A stretch of DNA of 64,000 bases from Igneacidithiobacillus copahuensis (lineage in GTDB: Bacteria; Pseudomonadota; Gammaproteobacteria; Acidithiobacillales; Acidithiobacillaceae): contig NZ_JAAXYO010000036.1 of the NCBI RefSeq assembly GCF_018854015.1, positions 1 to 64,000 on the forward strand. The letters are read 5' to 3'. This document shows, piece by piece, positions 1-9,002 of this stretch (its first letter is position 1; each line of letters opens with the position of its first letter). The notes beneath the pieces were generated by a model. The model made no database searches and was not told the DNA's origin. It saw only the letters and a program-made list of their open reading frames with translations. The position numbers and the translations under genes were made by a program.

Positions 1-4
1 TGCC

Positions 5-1321
5 ATGGTTGCTCTCCCTTCCAATCGGCTCCCTATATTTTACTGGAAGTGGGGAGTTTTTCGAACCGCCCTGAAAAGCTTCATCATGGATAGCAAGGTC
101 GATGGCCAGGTCCGCGCCTACTACTTCGATCGCTTCTTTGGCAAGAACGCCACCAATCTCAGCGCCTTCTCGCTGGGCGGCTATATCAATGCCCACACCG
201 CCTCCCTCGCCGGTTTCAGTGCCGATGTGGGTTTCTACACCGCCAACAGCCTCGGCGCCAACCGGGTGAACCCCGATGTCACCCTGATGGGTAAGGGTAC
301 GTCCATCAATGCCCTGGGCCAGGCCTACCTGCAATACGAAATTCCGCACGCCCTGCTGATTCGCGCCGGGAACCAAATCGTTAACACCCCTTGGGTGAAC
401 GGCTCCGACTCGCGCGTCATTCCCGCCACTTACCAAGGCGTCTTTGCCCAGGTCTCTCCCTACTGCGGATGGAATCTCTATGGCATGCGCATCTTCCGCT
501 GGAAGAGCCGTACCTCCGCCGACTACTACCGGGATAACCTCTACTACAACACGGGCTTTGACGGTGATCCCATTTACGGTGGATCAGCTGTCGTTCCCAA
601 TACCGATACTGCCGCCAATGGCATTCTCGCCTTCGGCACCAGCTACAAGCGCTATGGCATCGATGCCCAGGCTTGGTACTACAACTTCTATCAGTTCACC
701 CAGACGGTTTATGGTGATGCCCAATATACGCTGAAGACCGGCAGCGGCGTGGATCCCTTCCTGGGCGCACAGATCAACCGCGAGTGGGAAAGTAATAGTC
801 TGCTGAACAACAGCTATGCCCCCGGAACCAAGCCCATCGACGGCTTCAAGGGCAATGGGGTCAACAGCACCGCCTGGGGTGTGATCGGCGGTATCGACTA
901 CGACGGTGGCAGTGCGCTGCTCGGCAAGGGTCAGCTCTCCGCTGCCTATAATGAAATCCTCTACCATCAGGGAGCCGTGGGTGGTGGCGCTATCGTCTCG
1001 CCTTACACCGTCGGTTACGCCACCGATCCGCTCTACACCACTTCCATGATCCGCGGTCTGGTGGAAATGGGGCCCGGGCACGGCTTCAAGATCAAGTGGA
1101 CGCAGCACTTCCTGAGCAACCAGTTTCTCTTCATGACCGCCTATGCCCAATATCACCTGCAGACGGCAGGCTACGCCAACGACATCTACGGCGACCTCAC
1201 CTACTTCCCGCAGGGCTGGATCAAGGGTCTGTCCATCCGCGATCGCGTGGAAGTGGCGCACGGAGATCTGTCGACGGGTTATTTCATCTATAACCGCGTC
1301 ATGCTGACCTACGACTTCTAA
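5..1321 (+). CDS. OprD-like outer-membrane porin, probably 5'-truncated by the window edge
   Basis: This is a beta-barrel outer-membrane channel of the OprD/Opr type, probably for small solutes. Visible signs are the early DSKVDGQVRAYYFDRFFG stretch, alternating aromatic strands through about 430 residues, and a C-terminal strand ending in the aromatic residue F (YDF), as barrel proteins need for assembly. No signal peptide is visible: the first 25 residues are not signal-like, and the frame is open to the left edge, so the true start most likely lies outside the window. An OmpA-like lipoprotein gene follows after a perfect hairpin. The substrate cannot be told from sequence. The family call is good; the start is not known. 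Confidence 0.75.
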   Translation: MVALPSNRLPIFYWKWGVFRTALKSFIMDSKVDGQVRAYYFDRFFGKNATNLSAFSLGGYINAHTASLAGFSADVGFYTANSLGANRVNPDVTLMGKGTSINALGQAYLQYEIPHALLIRAGNQIVNTPWVNGSDSRVIPATYQGVFAQVSPYCGWNLYGMRIFRWKSRTSADYYRDNLYYNTGFDGDPIYGGSAVVPNTDTAANGILAFGTSYKRYGIDAQAWYYNFYQFTQTVYGDAQYTLKTGSGVDPFLGAQINREWESNSLLNNSYAPGTKPIDGFKGNGVNSTAWGVIGGIDYDGGSALLGKGQLSAAYNEILYHQGAVGGGAIVSPYTVGYATDPLYTTSMIRGLVEMGPGHGFKIKWTQHFLSNQFLFMTAYAQYHLQTAGYANDIYGDLTYFPQGWIKGLSIRDRVEVAHGDLSTGYFIYNRVMLTYDF

Positions 1322-1330
1322 GACTTTATG

Positions 1331-1352
1331 CCCTGCGACCGTGGTCGCAGGG
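1331..1352. other. Perfect inverted repeat between porin and lipoprotein genes
   Basis: CCCTGCGACC and GGTCGCAGGG are exact reverse complements separated by two bases. The hairpin starts 9 bases after the porin stop and has no T-run after it. It could be a weak terminator or an mRNA-stabilising stem that separates porin from lipoprotein expression. Confidence 0.6.
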
Positions 1353-1372
1353 CTTACCGGGAGAAAAGAACC

Positions 1373-1921
1373 ATGCGCATTACCCATACCCTGCTACTCG
1401 CTGCCGTCCTCGTTTCTGCCGCCGGCTGTGCCGAGGCCCCCTTCTCTGGCTGTCCGGCGAAGACGGCGCCGGTCGCCACCCCCGCACCGGCGCCCGCACC
1501 CACTCCTGCTCCGATGCCGGCCCCCATTGCGCCGGTGCAGAAAACAATTCTGGAGAGCAAGCCGATCACCATCACCGGCATCAACTTCAAACTCAACTCC
1601 TACAAATTGCTCAGCCATGACATCCAGGTTCTGGATGAAGTGGCCGCCTTTGCCGAAAAGCATCCGGATGCGGTTCTGAACGTCAATGGCTACTGCAGCA
1701 AGGTTGGCTCCTACGCCTACAACCTGAAACTCTCGCAGCAGCGTGCCGAGAGTGTGGCACAGTACCTGGAGCAGCATGGCGTGGCCCGCGATCGCATGGT
1801 GCTCAAGGGACACTCCTACGAGGACCCCATCGCCAGCAATACCACGCCGCAGGGTCGCTTCCAGAACCAACGCGTGGAGATCAATTCCACGATCAAGGTG
1901 GAAAAGACCGTTACCGAGTAA
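1373..1921 (+). CDS. OmpA-family lipoprotein (Pal/YiaD-like)
   Basis: This is a 182-residue envelope protein likely to tie the outer membrane to peptidoglycan. The N-terminus is a short lipoprotein signal with Cys19 as the probable lipidation site. A linker rich in Ala and Pro follows at about residues 30-52, then an OmpA C-terminal domain at about 60-178, with the pattern VNGYCSKVG, LSQQRAESVAQYL and GRFQNQRVEI typical of the peptidoglycan-binding fold. The start at 1373 is chosen because it gives the signal peptide and has a GGGAGAAAAG ribosome site just upstream; an in-frame ATG at 1328 would add a charged, non-signal leader. A terminator follows. The family is clear; the exact role is inferred. 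Confidence 0.85.
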   Translation: MRITHTLLLAAVLVSAAGCAEAPFSGCPAKTAPVATPAPAPAPTPAPMPAPIAPVQKTILESKPITITGINFKLNSYKLLSHDIQVLDEVAAFAEKHPDAVLNVNGYCSKVGSYAYNLKLSQQRAESVAQYLEQHGVARDRMVLKGHSYEDPIASNTTPQGRFQNQRVEINSTIKVEKTVTE

Positions 1922-1984
1922 TTCGCGCACCAGCGCAAACGATTTCAACCCTGCAGTGCTTCGGCATTGCTCCTCCTCTGCCTC

Positions 1985-2008
1985 GCCCCGCTTCGTCGGG
2001 GCTTTTTT
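1985..2008 (+). terminator. Rho-independent terminator after the OmpA-like lipoprotein
   Basis: A GCCCCG/CGGGGC stem with a CTTCGT loop is followed by six T residues. It ends plus-strand transcription. Its T-run overlaps the last bases of the convergent P-type ATPase gene. Confidence 0.85.
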
Positions 2009-4685
2009 ATGCCACCTTGCGGAGCAGGCGCTTTTCCAGCTCCACCAGGAAAAACACCGCTACGGCAATGAGCAGGGCCAGGCCCCAGTGACGAGGTTGC
2101 AGTGGCACGGTCTGAAACACCCGCTGCAGGGGGGGCAAGTAGAGAAGGGCGAGCTGCAGCAGCAACAGCACTCCCAAGGCAATCCACGCGATGGGGTTGC
2201 TGAACAGTGTCGATCTCCGCCACGCCGAGCCCTGCAGGTGACGCACATTGAAAAGATATAGCGCTTGACTCAGCACCAGGGTGGTCACCGCCATGCTGCG
2301 TGCCAACTCTGCAGGCATTCCCGCGGACAGTTCCGCGTAAAAGGTGGCCATGGTAGCGCCGCCGATACTTACGGATACGAGGGCGACCCGGAGCAGAAAA
2401 CGCCAATCGAGGAAACTCTCCGCCGGGTTACGCGGCGGACGCTCCATGATTGCGGGCTCCGCCGGCTCGAAGGCCAGCGCGAGGGCCAGGGTGACGGCGA
2501 TGACCAGATTGACCCACAGGATTTGCAGCGGCGTGAGCGGCAGTTGCAGGCCGGCGATGATCGCTGCGAGCAGCACCAGACCCTGCGCACCATTGGTGGG
2601 CAGGATGAAGAGGATGGCCTTGCGCAGATTGTCATAAATCGCCCTACCCTCAGCGACCGCTCGGGCAATACTGGCAAAGTTGTCATCCACGAGCACGAGG
2701 TCGGCAGCCTCCTTGGCGGCTTCACTGCCGCGCGCCCCCATGGCGATACCAACATCAGCACGTTTCAGAGCCGGGGCGTCGTTGACCCCATCTCCAGTCA
2801 TCGCCACCACCTGACCGCGCGTCTGCAATGCCTCGACCAGACGCAATTTATGTTCCGGGCTGGTGCGGGCGAAGACCTGCGTCCGCAGGGCTACCGCCGG
2901 GAGATCGTCGGGGGCGATGCGATCGAGCTCCGTGCCGGTAAGTACCTGTGACTCTCCACCTGCAACAAGGCCCATTTCCCGGGCAATGGCCAACGCGGTA
3001 CCGGCATGATCGCCGGTGATCATCTTTACCTGGATGCCGGCGCGACGACAGTCGCTGATGGCAGTGATGGCCTCCGGACGAGGCGGATCAACAATGCCGA
3101 CCAAGGCCAGCAGCGTGAAGTTCTGCCCCAGACTATCGAGATCCAGGCTTTCCTGTTGCTGTCCATCGACATCACGTCGCGCCAAGGCCAAAACCCGCAA
3201 GCCCTGACTGGCCAAGTATTGATTTTCCCGTTCCCAGAAAGGGATGTCGATGGGCAGCGAGCTGCCATCGGCATCCAGCATGCTCCCACAACGCGCCAGA
3301 ACCCGGTCAGGGGCACCTTTCAGCAAGATCCGCCGCTGCCCATCGGGCCGCTCTGTCAGCACCGCCATGAGCTTGTGCGCCGATTCAAAGGGAATACTGG
3401 CCAGACGCCGATACCCCTCGCCGGGAAAACCGGCCTTGGCGCTCAGGGCACGCAGGGCACCCTCTGTTGGCTCACCAATGATCTGCCAATTTCCACCTTC
3501 TTGCCGTAGCTGCGTATCGTTGGCGACGCTGGCGACTTCCAGGGCAGCGAAACGCGCCTTGTCGCCCGCCTCTGCGCCGGCAAGCTCGCCCTGCGGCGCA
3601 TATCCCGTACCGCTAGCCTCATACCAGGATGCGTGGGTGCGCAGCCCACGGGCAAACATCTCATTGCGGGTCAGCGTGCCCGTTTTATCGGTGCAGATGA
3701 CAGTTACCGCACCCAAGGTCTCAATAGCGTGGAGATGGCGGGCGATGACCTGCCGGCGCGCCATGCGCTCCACGCCAATCGCCAGGGTGATGCTGAGGAT
3801 GGCAGGCAAGCCCTCGGGGATGGCCGCCACGGCAAAACTGATGACCGCCAAAAAAACCTCAAAGGGGGGCAGCAGTTGTCGTGCCAGGCCGATACCCGCC
3901 ATCACCGTACTGAGTACCAGCACCAGCAGCGCCAGGGTTTTGCTGAAGCGTTGCATCTGGCGGATCAACGGCGTCTGCAGGGTATTCGTCTCCTGCAACA
4001 GGCCCTGAATCTTGCCAAGCTCCGTCTGCGCGGCGATGGCCGTGACCACCGCCACGGCGCGTCCCGCCTGCACAAAGGTACCGGCGTACAGCATGCTGTG
4101 GCGATCACCAAGGGCAGCGTCGGCTTCTACCGGCACCGGCGATTTGTCGCTGGGCAACGATTCGCCGGTGAGCAGCGATTCATCGACGCGCAGCCCCTGG
4201 GCCGAGAGGATGCGCAGATCGGCGGGCACCCGGTCGCCGGAGCGCAGCTGCACGATATCGCCGGGGACGAGCTTCTCGGCGTCGACGTTCTGCCATTCCC
4301 CCGCCCGCCGCACCTTGGCCTGCAGGCGCAGGATCTTGCGGATCGCCGCCAGGGCGTTCTCGGCCTTACCCTCTTGCAGGGTACCGATCAGGGCGTTGAT
4401 CAACAGCACCGCCAGGATCACGGCACTATCGAGCAGGTGCCCGAGGAGCAAAGTGACCACGAAGGCGGCAAGCAGGACATAGATGAGGGGATCGCGAAAC
4501 TGTCGCAGAAAGCGCTGGGCCCAGTTTGGGGGAGCCTGGGTGGGGAGACGATTGGCACCATACTGTTGTCGCCGCGCCGCGATTTCCTCGTGGCCCAGTC
4601 CTTCGGAGCGGCTGGCCAGTTGTCTCAGTACGCTATCGGCAGCGACAGCATGCGGGGTTGCGGACAGGATCTCCGGCTCGTTCAT
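2007..4685 (-). CDS. Cation-transporting P-type ATPase (P2, Ca2+-ATPase-like)
   Basis: An ATP-driven inner-membrane cation pump of 892 residues, normal for P2-type ATPases. Domain order is the N-terminal cation-ATPase region (about 1-80), actuator domain with TGES at 173-176, membrane motif PEGLP at 290-294, phosphorylation motif DKTGTLT with Asp333 as the phosphorylated residue, nucleotide-binding KGAPDRVL, hinge GDGVNDAP, and a C-terminal membrane block. PEGLP is typical of Ca2+/Mn2+ or Na+/K+ pumps rather than heavy-metal pumps, which carry CPC. The ion cannot be fixed from this alone. The gene lies 17 bases after waaF on the same strand and may be the last gene of the lpoA operon. Confidence 0.9.
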   Translation of the reverse strand: MNEPEILSATPHAVAADSVLRQLASRSEGLGHEEIAARRQQYGANRLPTQAPPNWAQRFLRQFRDPLIYVLLAAFVVTLLLGHLLDSAVILAVLLINALIGTLQEGKAENALAAIRKILRLQAKVRRAGEWQNVDAEKLVPGDIVQLRSGDRVPADLRILSAQGLRVDESLLTGESLPSDKSPVPVEADAALGDRHSMLYAGTFVQAGRAVAVVTAIAAQTELGKIQGLLQETNTLQTPLIRQMQRFSKTLALLVLVLSTVMAGIGLARQLLPPFEVFLAVISFAVAAIPEGLPAILSITLAIGVERMARRQVIARHLHAIETLGAVTVICTDKTGTLTRNEMFARGLRTHASWYEASGTGYAPQGELAGAEAGDKARFAALEVASVANDTQLRQEGGNWQIIGEPTEGALRALSAKAGFPGEGYRRLASIPFESAHKLMAVLTERPDGQRRILLKGAPDRVLARCGSMLDADGSSLPIDIPFWERENQYLASQGLRVLALARRDVDGQQQESLDLDSLGQNFTLLALVGIVDPPRPEAITAISDCRRAGIQVKMITGDHAGTALAIAREMGLVAGGESQVLTGTELDRIAPDDLPAVALRTQVFARTSPEHKLRLVEALQTRGQVVAMTGDGVNDAPALKRADVGIAMGARGSEAAKEAADLVLVDDNFASIARAVAEGRAIYDNLRKAILFILPTNGAQGLVLLAAIIAGLQLPLTPLQILWVNLVIAVTLALALAFEPAEPAIMERPPRNPAESFLDWRFLLRVALVSVSIGGATMATFYAELSAGMPAELARSMAVTTLVLSQALYLFNVRHLQGSAWRRSTLFSNPIAWIALGVLLLLQLALLYLPPLQRVFQTVPLQPRHWGLALLIAVAVFFLVELEKRLLRKVA

Positions 4686-4702
4686 CGCTCTTCAGGCTCC
4701 CT

Positions 4703-5734
4703 CTATGCGTTTTCCAATACCTTTGCCAGTACCTGACTGACCTCGATCTCCTCCATACAACGGTGATGCTTGAGCGGACAGACCCGCTTGCCGCAGGGAC
4801 TGCAGGGTAGATCCCGACGCAATACCTGGGCATTTTCCGACAGTGGCGGCGTCATTGCCAGCGAAGTCGGGCCGTAGATGGCAATGACGCGACTGCCCAC
4901 GGCACCAGCGACATGCATCAGGCCGGAGTCATTGCTGACGGTGATCGGCGCCAGAGAAAGCAGATCGATGGCCTGCAGCAGGGTGGTACGACCGCCCAGA
5001 TCGATAGCCCCGGGTGCCTGGGCAGCGATTTCTTGGGTAATGGCGGCATCCTTGGGACTACCAAAGAGCCAGACCGCGTGACCACTTTGCAGGAGGGCCT
5101 GGGCCAGACGCGTCCAGTGACCGACCGGCCAGCGTTTGGCCGGCCCAAATTCGGCGCCCGGGGCCAGGGCAACCACGCGCGTCCCGGGATCAAGACCAAA
5201 TTCCTGCCAGGCCAGGGATCGGGCCGCTGCGTCGATCTGCAAGCGCGGCGCGGGCAAGCTGTGCGGCTGCGGCAGACGTGGGGGCAGGCCGAGAGCGACG
5301 TACTGATCCACGGTACGTGGGAGTTTGCGGCGATTCAATCGATGGGGATCAGAAAGTAGCCACGCACGCATCTCGCGACGAAAACCACTGCGCACCGGAA
5401 CCTTCATCCAATACGGAATCAACGCCGATTTGAAACTGTTGGGCAGGCAGATGGCCCAGTCGTAGTCGGTGGGCTGGAGCTCCCGGGCGAGGCCACGCCG
5501 CGCCTTGATTGCTAGCCTCCCATGCGGAATTTCCAGCGAGATCACCCGCCGCAGCTCGGCCATGCGCAACCCCACGGGCGCACTGGCCGGCGGTGCCAGA
5601 AGATCGATCTGCACCTGCGGCCAACGCCGGCGCATTACTTGAAACAGGACCTGTGCCATCACCATGTCCCCCACCCAGGATGGACCGATGACCAACACCT
5701 GCGCCGGATCGTTACTGCGCGCCAGGCGTGTCAT
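4703..5734 (-). CDS. waaF: ADP-heptose:LPS heptosyltransferase II (glycosyltransferase family 9)
   Basis: Adds the second heptose to the inner core of lipopolysaccharide from ADP-heptose, at the cytoplasmic face of the inner membrane. The 343-residue protein starts with the GT9 pattern VLVIGPSWVGDMVMAQ and has the C-terminal acceptor/nucleotide region SNDSGLMHVAGAVG followed by ALYGPT-like IYGPTSLAMTPP. Length fits WaaF. The start at 5734 is chosen because the family begins just before the VLVIGPSW strand; an ATG at 5839 would overlap the upstream gene by 64 bases with a non-conserved leader. Clustering with a GmhA-HldE fusion upstream supports the heptose role. Confidence 0.85.
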   Translation of the reverse strand: MTRLARSNDPAQVLVIGPSWVGDMVMAQVLFQVMRRRWPQVQIDLLAPPASAPVGLRMAELRRVISLEIPHGRLAIKARRGLARELQPTDYDWAICLPNSFKSALIPYWMKVPVRSGFRREMRAWLLSDPHRLNRRKLPRTVDQYVALGLPPRLPQPHSLPAPRLQIDAAARSLAWQEFGLDPGTRVVALAPGAEFGPAKRWPVGHWTRLAQALLQSGHAVWLFGSPKDAAITQEIAAQAPGAIDLGGRTTLLQAIDLLSLAPITVSNDSGLMHVAGAVGSRVIAIYGPTSLAMTPPLSENAQVLRRDLPCSPCGKRVCPLKHHRCMEEIEVSQVLAKVLENA

Positions 5735-5775
5735 GCGCTGTACCCGCGGCAAAAGCTCCGCGCCCTGCGCGTCGG

Positions 5776-6546
5776 CTACCACAGGTTTCCCAGCAGCATG
5801 ACCACCAGTTCCACGGCAATCAGTACGATGATGATCCATTCCAGAATGGTCTCGCGCTCGTGGCGGCTGGCGACGACGATGACCTCCAGACCCTCGCGGA
5901 TGGCGTCGAGTTTTTCGTCGAGGGCGCGAAAGCGGCTGGTGAGTTCGAGATCGGCAGACAGCTCCCGGGACAGGAGCTCAAGGCCCGGGGTTTCCCAGAC
6001 GATATCCGGGTTGTCGAGTACCGCCAGCCGCGAGAGGATCTCGGTGCGGGTAGCCGAGGTCGACGCCAGAAAACGCAGGTATCCACCTCTACGCCCTGGC
6101 AAACGTCCGCTTCTGGTGACCTCGGAAAGCAGATTCAGGGTAGTTTCGAGGAGGCTTTCGACCGCCTCCTCATGGAGTTCCAAAGCCAGACTCTGGGCCA
6201 GACGCAGGGCCACCAGAAAGAGGCGCTCATCATCCATCTGGCGAAGCTGTACCGCTTCTTTGCCGACACCATCGCGATCACTCAGACGGAGCTGGAGTTC
6301 TTCCACGTTCACCTTACTGACCGCCGGAAACGCCGCCTGTACACCCGCCATGATCCGCGCTTGCAAGGCCGGCCCCGCTTCATAGAAGCAGATCACCCCC
6401 GAGCGAAACAAGACCACCCGGGTCTCGCCATCGCGCAGCATGCGGTGCGCTGGTCCCTCGAAGACGCGCTCCATGTCAAAGCATTCGCTCCAGGTCTTGA
6501 GCTGGATCTGGCGCACCGGTTGAATGGCATGGAGAAGGGGCTGCAT
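5776..6546 (-). CDS. RMD1/YagE family protein (DUF155)
   Basis: A 256-residue protein of the DUF155 family, known from yeast RMD1 and its mitochondrial relatives and also found in bacteria. Biochemical function is not established. The visible family signature is the C-terminal RHERETILEWIIIVLIAVELVVML: a conserved arginine-histidine and glutamate region followed by one membrane helix at about residues 232-252. Most of the chain would therefore sit in the cytoplasm, anchored at its C-terminus. It starts 6 bases after the FAD oxidase stop, so it is translated from the same message. Family assignment is firm; the role is unknown. Confidence 0.8.
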   Translation of the reverse strand: MQPLLHAIQPVRQIQLKTWSECFDMERVFEGPAHRMLRDGETRVVLFRSGVICFYEAGPALQARIMAGVQAAFPAVSKVNVEELQLRLSDRDGVGKEAVQLRQMDDERLFLVALRLAQSLALELHEEAVESLLETTLNLLSEVTRSGRLPGRRGGYLRFLASTSATRTEILSRLAVLDNPDIVWETPGLELLSRELSADLELTSRFRALDEKLDAIREGLEVIVVASRHERETILEWIIIVLIAVELVVMLLGNLW

Positions 6547-6552
6547 GGGGGC

Positions 6553-7935
6553 TTAGTCGTCGGGAAACAGCTTGCCAGGGTTGAGGACGCCCAGGGGATC
6601 GAAGAGCCCTTTGATTTGCCGCTGCAGGTGCAGGCTGACGGGGTCCAGTTCGCGGCCCACGAAGGCGCGCTTGACGCTGCCGATGCCATGTTCTCCGGAA
6701 AGCGTACCGCCCAGCGCCAGCACGCTGCTGAACAGACGATCCAGACCCCGCTCGGCGCGTCGCATCTCGTCCGGGTTGGCGGGGTCGACGAGGAAATTGA
6801 CGTGGAGATTGCCATTGCCGGCATGACCAAAGCTGACGATCCGCAAGCGTTCGGCGCTGGCGATGTCTTCGATCTCGGCCAGAAGATCACAAAGGCGCGG
6901 CACCGGCACCACCACATCTTCATTGATCTTGCGCGGGGCCATGGCCTTGGTCGCCGGAGACAGCGACTTGCGCGCCGCCCACAGGGCAGCAATGGCCGCC
7001 TCGTCCTGACCGTGTTCGATCTGCAGCAGCCCCGCCCCGGAGAGCGCGACAGCCATCAACTCCAACTGACGCGGGAGATCCGCCGCTTCACCATCCACCT
7101 CGACCATAAGCAGAGCGCGACTGCTGTCGGGCAGGCTGTTCGCGGCGCCCATGCCGCGCACCGCCGCCAGGGCGTGGGCGTCCATGAACTCCACCGCGCT
7201 GGGCAGAAAACCCTGCTGCATGACCCGATTCACCGCGGCACAGGCATCTTTGCTCTGCGCATAGGCGGCGCGCAACAAGGCTCGCGCGGCAGGACGCGGT
7301 GCCAGCCGCAGCGTCGCCTCGGTAATCAGGGCCAGGGTACCTTCACTGCCCACCAACAGCCGGGTGAGATCATAGCCCACCACGCCCTTGCTGGTGCGCA
7401 CGCCGGTTTCCAGGGTTTCGCCACGCCCGGTCACGGCCCGCAGGCCCAGAACATAGTCTCGGGTCACACCGTATTTGACGGCATGCGGCCCCCCGGCATT
7501 CATCGCCAGATTGCCGCCGATGCGGCAGTAGGGACTGCTACCGGGATCCGGGAGATACGCCAGTCCATCGCGGCTGGCGATGCGATCGATCTCGCCGGTG
7601 ATGCAGCCGCTTTGCACGCGGATGAGGCGTTCCTGCGGGGCATATTCCAGCACCTGCGTCATGCACTCGAATGAGAGCACCGCCCCGCCCTCCACCGGCA
7701 AGGCGCCGCCGACGTTGCCGGAGCCCGCCCCGCGCGCCGTTAGAGGAATGCGATGACGCCCTGCCAGACGGACGATGGCCTGTACCTCTTCATGGCTGTG
7801 GGGGAAGAGCACGATGGCGGGCAGCCGTGCCTCGGGGGTATCATCACGGCTATACAGCTCGCGCGTGTACTGATCATCGCGGGCACGCTCGGCACCCAGG
7901 CTGGCCTTGAATCCGGCAATGGCCCCCTGGCTCAT
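6553..7935 (-). CDS. FAD-linked oxidase, GlcD/D-lactate dehydrogenase-like
   Basis: A 460-residue flavoprotein of the vanillyl-alcohol-oxidase/GlcD group, which oxidises 2-hydroxy acids such as glycolate or D-lactate and passes electrons to the respiratory chain or a partner subunit. The N-terminal FAD-binding domain has LTARGAGSGNVGGALP at about residues 60-76 and the PGSSPYCRIGGNLAMNAGG stretch; the C-terminal domain has SGEHGIGSVKR. GlcE and GlcF partners are not nearby, so a stand-alone D-2-hydroxyacid dehydrogenase is equally likely. It overlaps the gmhA/hldE fusion by four bases (ATGA), so the two are translationally coupled. The substrate is not determined. Confidence 0.85.
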   Translation of the reverse strand: MSQGAIAGFKASLGAERARDDQYTRELYSRDDTPEARLPAIVLFPHSHEEVQAIVRLAGRHRIPLTARGAGSGNVGGALPVEGGAVLSFECMTQVLEYAPQERLIRVQSGCITGEIDRIASRDGLAYLPDPGSSPYCRIGGNLAMNAGGPHAVKYGVTRDYVLGLRAVTGRGETLETGVRTSKGVVGYDLTRLLVGSEGTLALITEATLRLAPRPAARALLRAAYAQSKDACAAVNRVMQQGFLPSAVEFMDAHALAAVRGMGAANSLPDSSRALLMVEVDGEAADLPRQLELMAVALSGAGLLQIEHGQDEAAIAALWAARKSLSPATKAMAPRKINEDVVVPVPRLCDLLAEIEDIASAERLRIVSFGHAGNGNLHVNFLVDPANPDEMRRAERGLDRLFSSVLALGGTLSGEHGIGSVKRAFVGRELDPVSLHLQRQIKGLFDPLGVLNPGKLFPDD

Positions 7936-9002
7936 GACCGGGTGTCCCGAATTTTCTGCAACAGGCCGGTGGTACTGCGCTGATGACGAAAGGAAATGCT
8001 CAACACCCGGCCGCCCCAGCCCTGTACCTCGGTCGCGCCAACAATTTTTTCGACGGGCCAGTCGCCCCCCTTGACCAGGATTTCGGGCCGCAGCCTTTGA
8101 ATCAGTCGCAGAGGGGTGTCATCATCGAAAGCCGTGACATAGTCCACCGCGGCCAGGCCGGCAAGGACCCCTTGGCGATCGGCGAGGGGATTGATCGGGC
8201 GATCGGCACCCTTGCCCAGGCGCCGCACTGAAGCATCACTGTTCACCGCCAGCACCAGAGTAGCGCCTTCGGCTTTCGCCTCCGCGAGGTACTGCACATG
8301 GCCACGGTGGAGAATGTCGAAAACGCCGTTGGTGAACACCAGCGGACGCTGGCCCTGTATCCGCACCGCCAGCTCGCCCCAATCGTTGATGATTTTATCG
8401 TCCAGGGTTTGCGGCTGTTCCAACTCCGCCGCGTGGGCATCGACGGCAGCACAGAGGCTATGAATCAGCAGCAGGTGGACTTCCTGAATACGGGCCGTGC
8501 GTTCATGGGGTACGCGCAACTCGATATCTCCGGGACGCAGCTCCCGCGCCAGGGCGCCGCCGTCCCGGCCGGTAAAGGCAAGCACCCACAGACCCCGAGC
8601 CTGCGCCGCACGCACCGCAGCGAGAATGTTGGCGGAATTGCCGGAGGTGCTGAATACGAGCAGGCCATCTCCGGCGTTGCCCAAGGCCGCCACCTGGCGA
8701 GCGAAAACCTGCTCGTAGTCGAGATCATTGGCAATGGAGGTCAACACCGCCCCGTCGGTACTGAGGGCGATAGCCGGCAAGGGTCGGCGCCAACCCTCGA
8801 AGCGATTGACCAGTTCCGAGGCAATATGGGCGGCATCTCCGGCGGAGCCGCCATTGCCACAGCTCAAGAGCTTGCCGCCGCGCCGCAGGCTGCGCAGGAT
8901 GCTCTCCTCTGCGTGCCGACAGGGCCCTGCCAGCTCCTCCAGCGCACGCAAAAGGGTGCGATGCTCAGCCAGTTGCACTGGCCAAAATAGCGAATCATTC
9001 AT
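7932..9002 (-). CDS. Fusion of phosphoheptose isomerase-type SIS domain and HldE adenylyltransferase domain
   Basis: A 356-residue two-domain protein. Residues 1-190 form a SIS domain like GmhA/DiaA: GNGGS at 49-53, His59 and Glu63, STSGNSAN near 118-125, Gln173 and His181 match the metal and catalytic positions of GmhA. After a linker, residues 215-356 form a cytidylyltransferase-type domain with FTNGVFDILHRGH, its HxGH at 232-235, matching the C-terminal half of HldE. It could thus make sedoheptulose isomer and ADP-activated heptose for LPS. The locus order lpoA-yraN-SIS matches lpoA-yraN-diaA of E. coli, so a DiaA-like role is an alternative. The HldE kinase half and GmhB are not in the window. 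Confidence 0.85.
   Translation of the reverse strand: MNDSLFWPVQLAEHRTLLRALEELAGPCRHAEESILRSLRRGGKLLSCGNGGSAGDAAHIASELVNRFEGWRRPLPAIALSTDGAVLTSIANDLDYEQVFARQVAALGNAGDGLLVFSTSGNSANILAAVRAAQARGLWVLAFTGRDGGALARELRPGDIELRVPHERTARIQEVHLLLIHSLCAAVDAHAAELEQPQTLDDKIINDWGELAVRIQGQRPLVFTNGVFDILHRGHVQYLAEAKAEGATLVLAVNSDASVRRLGKGADRPINPLADRQGVLAGLAAVDYVTAFDDDTPLRLIQRLRPEILVKGGDWPVEKIVGATEVQGWGGRVLSISFRHQRSTTGLLQKIRDTRS

Noticed and set aside
5728..7674. 648-residue plus-strand reading frame
   Set aside because: It runs antisense to rmd1 and the FAD oxidase, both of which have clear family motifs. Long open antisense frames are common in GC-rich DNA; the translation is low in pattern and rich in Gln, His and Arg.
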